DNA from: Hymenoscyphus infarciens
Lineage: Eukaryota; Ascomycota; Leotiomycetes; Helotiales; Helotiaceae
Direction of reading: 5' to 3'
Assembly (NCBI GenBank): GCA_001414345.1
Contig: LLCB01000041.1
Span: 62,001 to 126,000 of the forward strand
Length of the DNA: 64,000 bases
In this document: one piece after another, positions 60,026 to 64,000 of the stretch
Position numbering within the stretch: the stretch's first letter is position 1
Layout of the letters: each line of letters opens with the position of its first letter
The notes under the pieces: model-generated
The model's input: the letters and a program-made list of their open reading frames with translations, nothing else
Databases searched by the model: none
What the model was told of the DNA's origin: nothing
Position numbers and translations under genes: made by a program

Positions 60026-61930
60026 TGGATCGCGACAAAAGAAGGAGGTGGGGTTAAAAGATCGTCAAAAAGTTACAAGAGAATCGAATAAAAATGAAGC
60101 AAAAGGACTGCAGTACGCTATAAAACTATCGGCATATTGATCAATACAAAAGGCAAAGCATCAGGAGAGGGAGGAAAAACGTAAAAAGGCAGCCACGCCA
60201 GGTCAAATACTCTACCTACTTCTCAAAATGTTACACAGAGTGGAAGTGGCGCTGCAAAAAGTTGGTATGCTGAGTGTGTTTTACCACGCAGGATTCTAAA
60301 TGCGCATTCAAAACAGCCCTCGATAAGGCTTCTCTGCAAAGATACCTCCAAAATAACAAAGATGATGACAGAGGACCTCCCAATTATCAATCGCATAGGC
60401 GCCGCGCGCTTTCTAAATGGGGGCCGAGGTGCATTTCTGCGGCCCCCAAAATAGTAAAAGCAAGACTATGGTGCGTTGCGAGAGGGTGCGAAGCGATGGC
60501 AAGCGAAGCGGCTTGACGCGCGTGTGTAGGACATGCTCGCGCTGCAGAAAAAGAAGAAATCGGAGAAAGTGGCTGCTTGATATTGCGATTGCCCTCCCAA
60601 GGATTGGATTCGACATGTTTGATGTTCGTCGATGATCTGTGATGTTGTGTTGCCAATCCTAACAGAATAGAGGAGTTTCATATGTATCGTCAGTCATCTA
60701 TACCTACTGCGCCACAGACATGTCGTGTTCGGGCTCCCTCACGATCTCCCCTTTCGACACCTCAAATAAATCAACATGGCTGTTCCTCCCCATTGATTGA
60801 AGTATCAACGTTACCCCCCTCCCGTCACCGCTGACCTACTTTCTGCACTGAACTTCCATTTCCCCTCATCAAGAGACTCAAGCCAGCCTCCATAGCTCGC
60901 ATTGCTATGGCGGTGATAGAAGTTAGCTAGCGATTGTGATTGGAAACCCCACCTGTCAGCAGCCTTAAATTCTTCCGGCAGAAAAACTTCAAACCAGATT
61001 TCAACACCGAGTAGAAGGCCAGACCCCACTGCCGTGCATGATGACAAAGTTCCGCACTGAGAATCCTTTCTCATTGGTTGTACCAACAAGTTATCTTGCG
61101 TACCTATGCACAATCGTCGTATATCGCCCATATGGCGGGACATTGCAAAACAGCCCTGCCAACGTCGCATACACTGTGCTTCCGTCACGAACCACGTCAA
61201 CAATGACTCACTCTTGGAATGGGAAATAGTTTGTATCATTTCCGATATTTATCGGGTTTTGATTTTACTATCGTTTTCCGGGGAAATAGAGCTGTGACGC
61301 AGCCATTTTGACTCCTAGAGTTGCAAGCCAAGAACAAAATATCTGCCTCGCTTCTTTCGGTGCCATGTAACCTTGAAGCCTGATTGTCTTCTCCAATTCT
61401 TTTGGCAAAGGGTTTCTGAAGGATTGACAACATTCAACTTCGGATGTAAATGGGTATAGATCAAATTGCCAAACTATGGTATTTGTCGAGTAAAACAATC
61501 AAACATAGCTTATAAAGTTTTGCAAAAAGTATAAAGGTACATTGGTATCGTGCTGTACTAACAAAGGACCAGCCCCAGAGAAAAATTTGTTGGCTGAAAG
61601 AGTATACGAAAAATAAAATGCCCAACCGGATATAGTGTAGAGAAAAAAGAAACAGATAACCCTATAGACGGCCCCATGTGTTTGAGTGAAAACCCATCTA
61701 GTGAAAGAAAAGAAGAAGTGATCGCGATCTTCCAGCCTGAACAAAGCGCCGGCCAACACAGTGAAAGAGCCAACAAAACCAATAAGAACAAACCAACAAA
61801 TAGACGCCGTTGAGATACTAGTATCCCCGAGAACTCTAAATCTGAGGCCGCAGGGACAGCAATAGATATATGCAACAGGCTCTGGCGAGTAGAGTATATC
61901 CACTAAGAGGGGCCTCTTTTGATCCAAATT
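60026..61930. other. Gap between the CorA-like gene and the Zn2Cys6 factor
   Basis: Mostly upstream region of the CorA-like gene and downstream region of the regulator. Minus-strand frames at 60,811-61,239 and 61,499-61,927 lack recognisable families. The second, very hydrophobic and starting right after the regulator's stop, may simply be its 3' UTR. Confidence 0.4.
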
Positions 61931-63837
61931 CTATTCCAGGAATTGTCCAACAGGAAGTTCGGTAGTCATCTCAATCCACTGTCCAGGCGCTTTTCTTCCA
62001 ACGCGGCATTTTACCAGTGCCACCCTTCTGGGAAGATCAATAGACATAGATTGGCCCCAAGCGCGACGCTCATCGGGGATGAATCCAATCATGTCCATAC
62101 CCTCCTCTTCGATCGCCATAATCCAATTCGAAAGGCTGCCTAGAACGAGCGAATCCAGCATCATTTCTCGCCGATGAGAGGATAGAAGAAGGGAGATAGC
62201 TTGGCGTCGAAGATTTCCATCGCGGCATTTGGTCGCAGCAACGAATAGGGGTGCGATTATGCGAGATTCGAACGTGAAAATTTGTTTACCTAAAGATCCG
62301 ATTATGAGTATTAAGTAGTTAAGTTTTGGACAACATGGAACTTGCCAGAGTTCTGATGGAATCTCGCTTCATAATCCAAAACCTCTCGACAAATATTGAC
62401 TATGTACTGGAAGTATGGTTGAAGGAAATCCGTCGCTGTCTCTGTTGAGTTCAGGGTGAGTGTAAGTGCAATAATCATTGAAACCACCTTCAATTTGAAC
62501 GAAGATGGCCTTCGCAATGGATGGCAGCTTTGATCCTCTGGTTCTCTTCCCACGAAAATAGTTAGAGCGGAAAGAAACAGGTGCAGTTGGTGGATCAGAT
62601 GGTCTCTCAAATTTATCGTGAACTTTGGGATACTCTCCCAGGAAGAACCGGGAAGCGTGAGCGAGGAACGGTACCAGAACTTGAGACCTTCCCCACAGAA
62701 GAACGTATGGTATCGCTTTGTTTCCTGCAAGTCCCTGAACGTGGCCGGAACCGAAACGTTTGGTAGCTGTGAGTCTATGTACACCATTGATCGATCCTCA
62801 TCGGCAGCACCCATAATTGCTAGAGCTTGCACATCAGACTGAAAGAACATTCGCATGGCTACTTCGTTGGGGTCGCCCCGTTGATCGTCCAAGCTCGAAA
62901 TATTCGTTGGGTACTGCCCTTCGTTGCCACTTTTGAAGATGAGCTTGCGAGCATAGCGGACATGCTGCATTGCGAATCCACCATTTCCAATGAAGGGTTC
63001 TAATCGGACGAGCACGAGGCACGCGATGATAATGTTGCATGTATCATTTGAAGTTTGGTTGGAAATTGCTTCCCGAAGGCCGCGGATAGCTTTCTCGTGC
63101 TGTTGTAATGCAAATTGTCTGTGAGCGCCTTCCCCCGAATCCGCGCTGATCAGATAGGTACCGTCTGGAGATTTTTGTGTACTCGCCATCAGAGCCCCCA
63201 AAGCCACAAGGGCATGGCGGATACAAGGAGTAGAAGTGCTCTCTTGAATTGCAACCCTTTTCCAGAAAAAAGAGTGGTCCCCTAACACGAGACTTTCGTC
63301 AACAAAATTCTGGAAGTATTGCAGTTCTTCCTGCTCGAGCTGACTTGATGTTTGTGGTGTGTGGCTAGGACTTCTGGCTAGTCGTACCATACTGGGAGAG
63401 CGAGAGCGAGGTTCGATAGAACGGGTGGAGTTGGTAGATCTTACAGATCTAGTCGAGGAAGAGCGCGCGGGAAATATTGGGGTAAGTGTAGCACTGCTAC
63501 TACTACTTGGGGCCGTGGTGACCGATGAAGAGTCGGTGTCCTGGTAACCATCACAGGTCCATCCGGATTTTGCACATCGAACACAGCCTGATTTTCGCGT
63601 GTCAGTTGATTGCTCTGCCCATTGTTAGAATGGAGGTAGGAAGTCTTACCAGGTCTCTCTTCTCCGCATTTGAGCCTTCGAATTCTGAGCAAAGAAGAAA
63701 ATTAGCACAGGAATATGAGCACAGGAATATGAGCACAAGTGGGAGGCAACGGGCACCTACTTGCAAGTAATACATCCGTTCTTGCTTCGAGGAGTTGAAG
63801 CCCGTTTCCTGGGAACTTTGACAGTAGAATCAGACAT
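61931..63837 (-). CDS. Zn2Cys6 fungal transcription factor
   Basis: Four exons: 63837-63761, 63684-63650, 63587-62346 and 62289-61931, giving 570 residues. The first two introns split the zinc cluster, whose six cysteines are C22, C25, C32, C39, C42 and C49 (CITCK / IRRLKC / CVRCAKSGWTC). A Ser/Arg-rich linker follows (about 55-90). The regulatory domain has YFQNFVDESLVLGDHSFFWK, IRHALVALGALMAS, QHEKAIRGLR and IIIACLVLVRLE. The last exon has FTFESRIIAPLFVAATKCRD and RREMMLDSL, both typical of this fungal regulator class. The last intron (62,290-62,345) has no workable GT donor but fits a GC-AG intron (G/GCAAGT). It is a nuclear DNA-binding regulator; no neighbouring metabolic cluster points to its targets. 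Confidence 0.92.
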
Positions 63838-64000
63838 TCTAGGAAAGGGATGCTGTACGGTTTGGGTATGGTATCTCATCCGGTAGTCTGGGACACGGTG
63901 CCTGGGAGGAAAGTGGAAAGAACAAACTCTGGAAACATTGAATCAATATATAATCAAGGGACTGGCCGAGGTGGAAGTGTATATCGACTGCTCTTGGCCA
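63838..64000. other. Upstream region of the Zn2Cys6 factor
   Basis: Promoter-proximal DNA to the window edge; no gene or clear motif seen. Confidence 0.4.

Noticed and set aside
61499..61927. 142-residue hydrophobic minus-strand frame
   Set aside because: Starts within bases of the regulator's stop codon on the same strand; likely its 3' UTR. No family recognised.

Overview
The window looks like nuclear DNA of a filamentous ascomycete (Pezizomycotina; a Leotiomycetes/Sclerotiniaceae-like fungus is my guess from protein flavour, not proven). Genes carry short introns (mostly 48-90 bp) with GTAAGT-like donors. There are fungal-specific families: Zn2Cys6 regulators, a PtaB-type LIM-binding regulator, a CYP52-type P450 and Pkc1. 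AT-rich islands have lost C/G as in repeat-induced point mutation (RIP). I rebuilt the exons by hand; each multi-exon model listed as a CDS sums to a multiple of three with no internal stop.

Layout. 1-8 kb: a partial secreted protein with an ADP-ribosyltransferase-like N-terminal pattern, a GPI-type acid phosphatase and a CYP52-like P450, all on minus. 8.8-13 kb: CCT1 (TCP-1 alpha) and cytosolic prolyl-tRNA synthetase on plus. 13.6-17.5 kb: protein kinase C (Pkc1) on minus. 19.2-22.6 kb: a mitochondrial acyl-CoA dehydrogenase and a truncated NRPS-like adenylation gene on minus. 24.4-26.2 kb: a decayed Zn2Cys6 regulator pseudogene on plus. 26.2-33 kb: an AT-rich transposon island around a complete-ended, RIP-degraded LTR retrotransposon (27,706-32,887) with 479-bp LTRs and a 5-bp target duplication. 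34.4-37.7 kb: a GPI-anchored Ser/Thr-rich surface protein (plus) and an FMN-dependent luciferase-like monooxygenase (minus). 38.4-38.9 kb: a 500-bp terminal-inverted-repeat element. 42.6-45 kb: ptaB-like adhesion/development regulator (plus). 45-49.3 kb: no convincing gene. 49.3-51.8 kb: a protein with three tandem Zn2Cys6-like clusters (minus). 53.6-54.6 kb: histidine phosphatase (plus). 55.6 kb: tRNA-Trp(CCA), then an inverted-repeat element enclosing TTAGGG repeats. 57.4-60.0 kb: a CorA-like multi-membrane protein built from what look like two separate ORFs. 61.9-63.8 kb: a Zn2Cys6 transcription factor (minus).

The genes do not form one pathway or operon. Housekeeping genes (CCT1, ProRS, Pkc1, ACAD, tRNA) alternate with accessory genes and transposon-derived islands. 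Most unusual are the triple-cluster Cys protein, the inverted-repeat element carrying telomere-type repeats beside a tRNA gene, the internally deleted chromovirus-type LTR element with an opposite-strand reading frame, and two introns that appear to use GC-AG borders.
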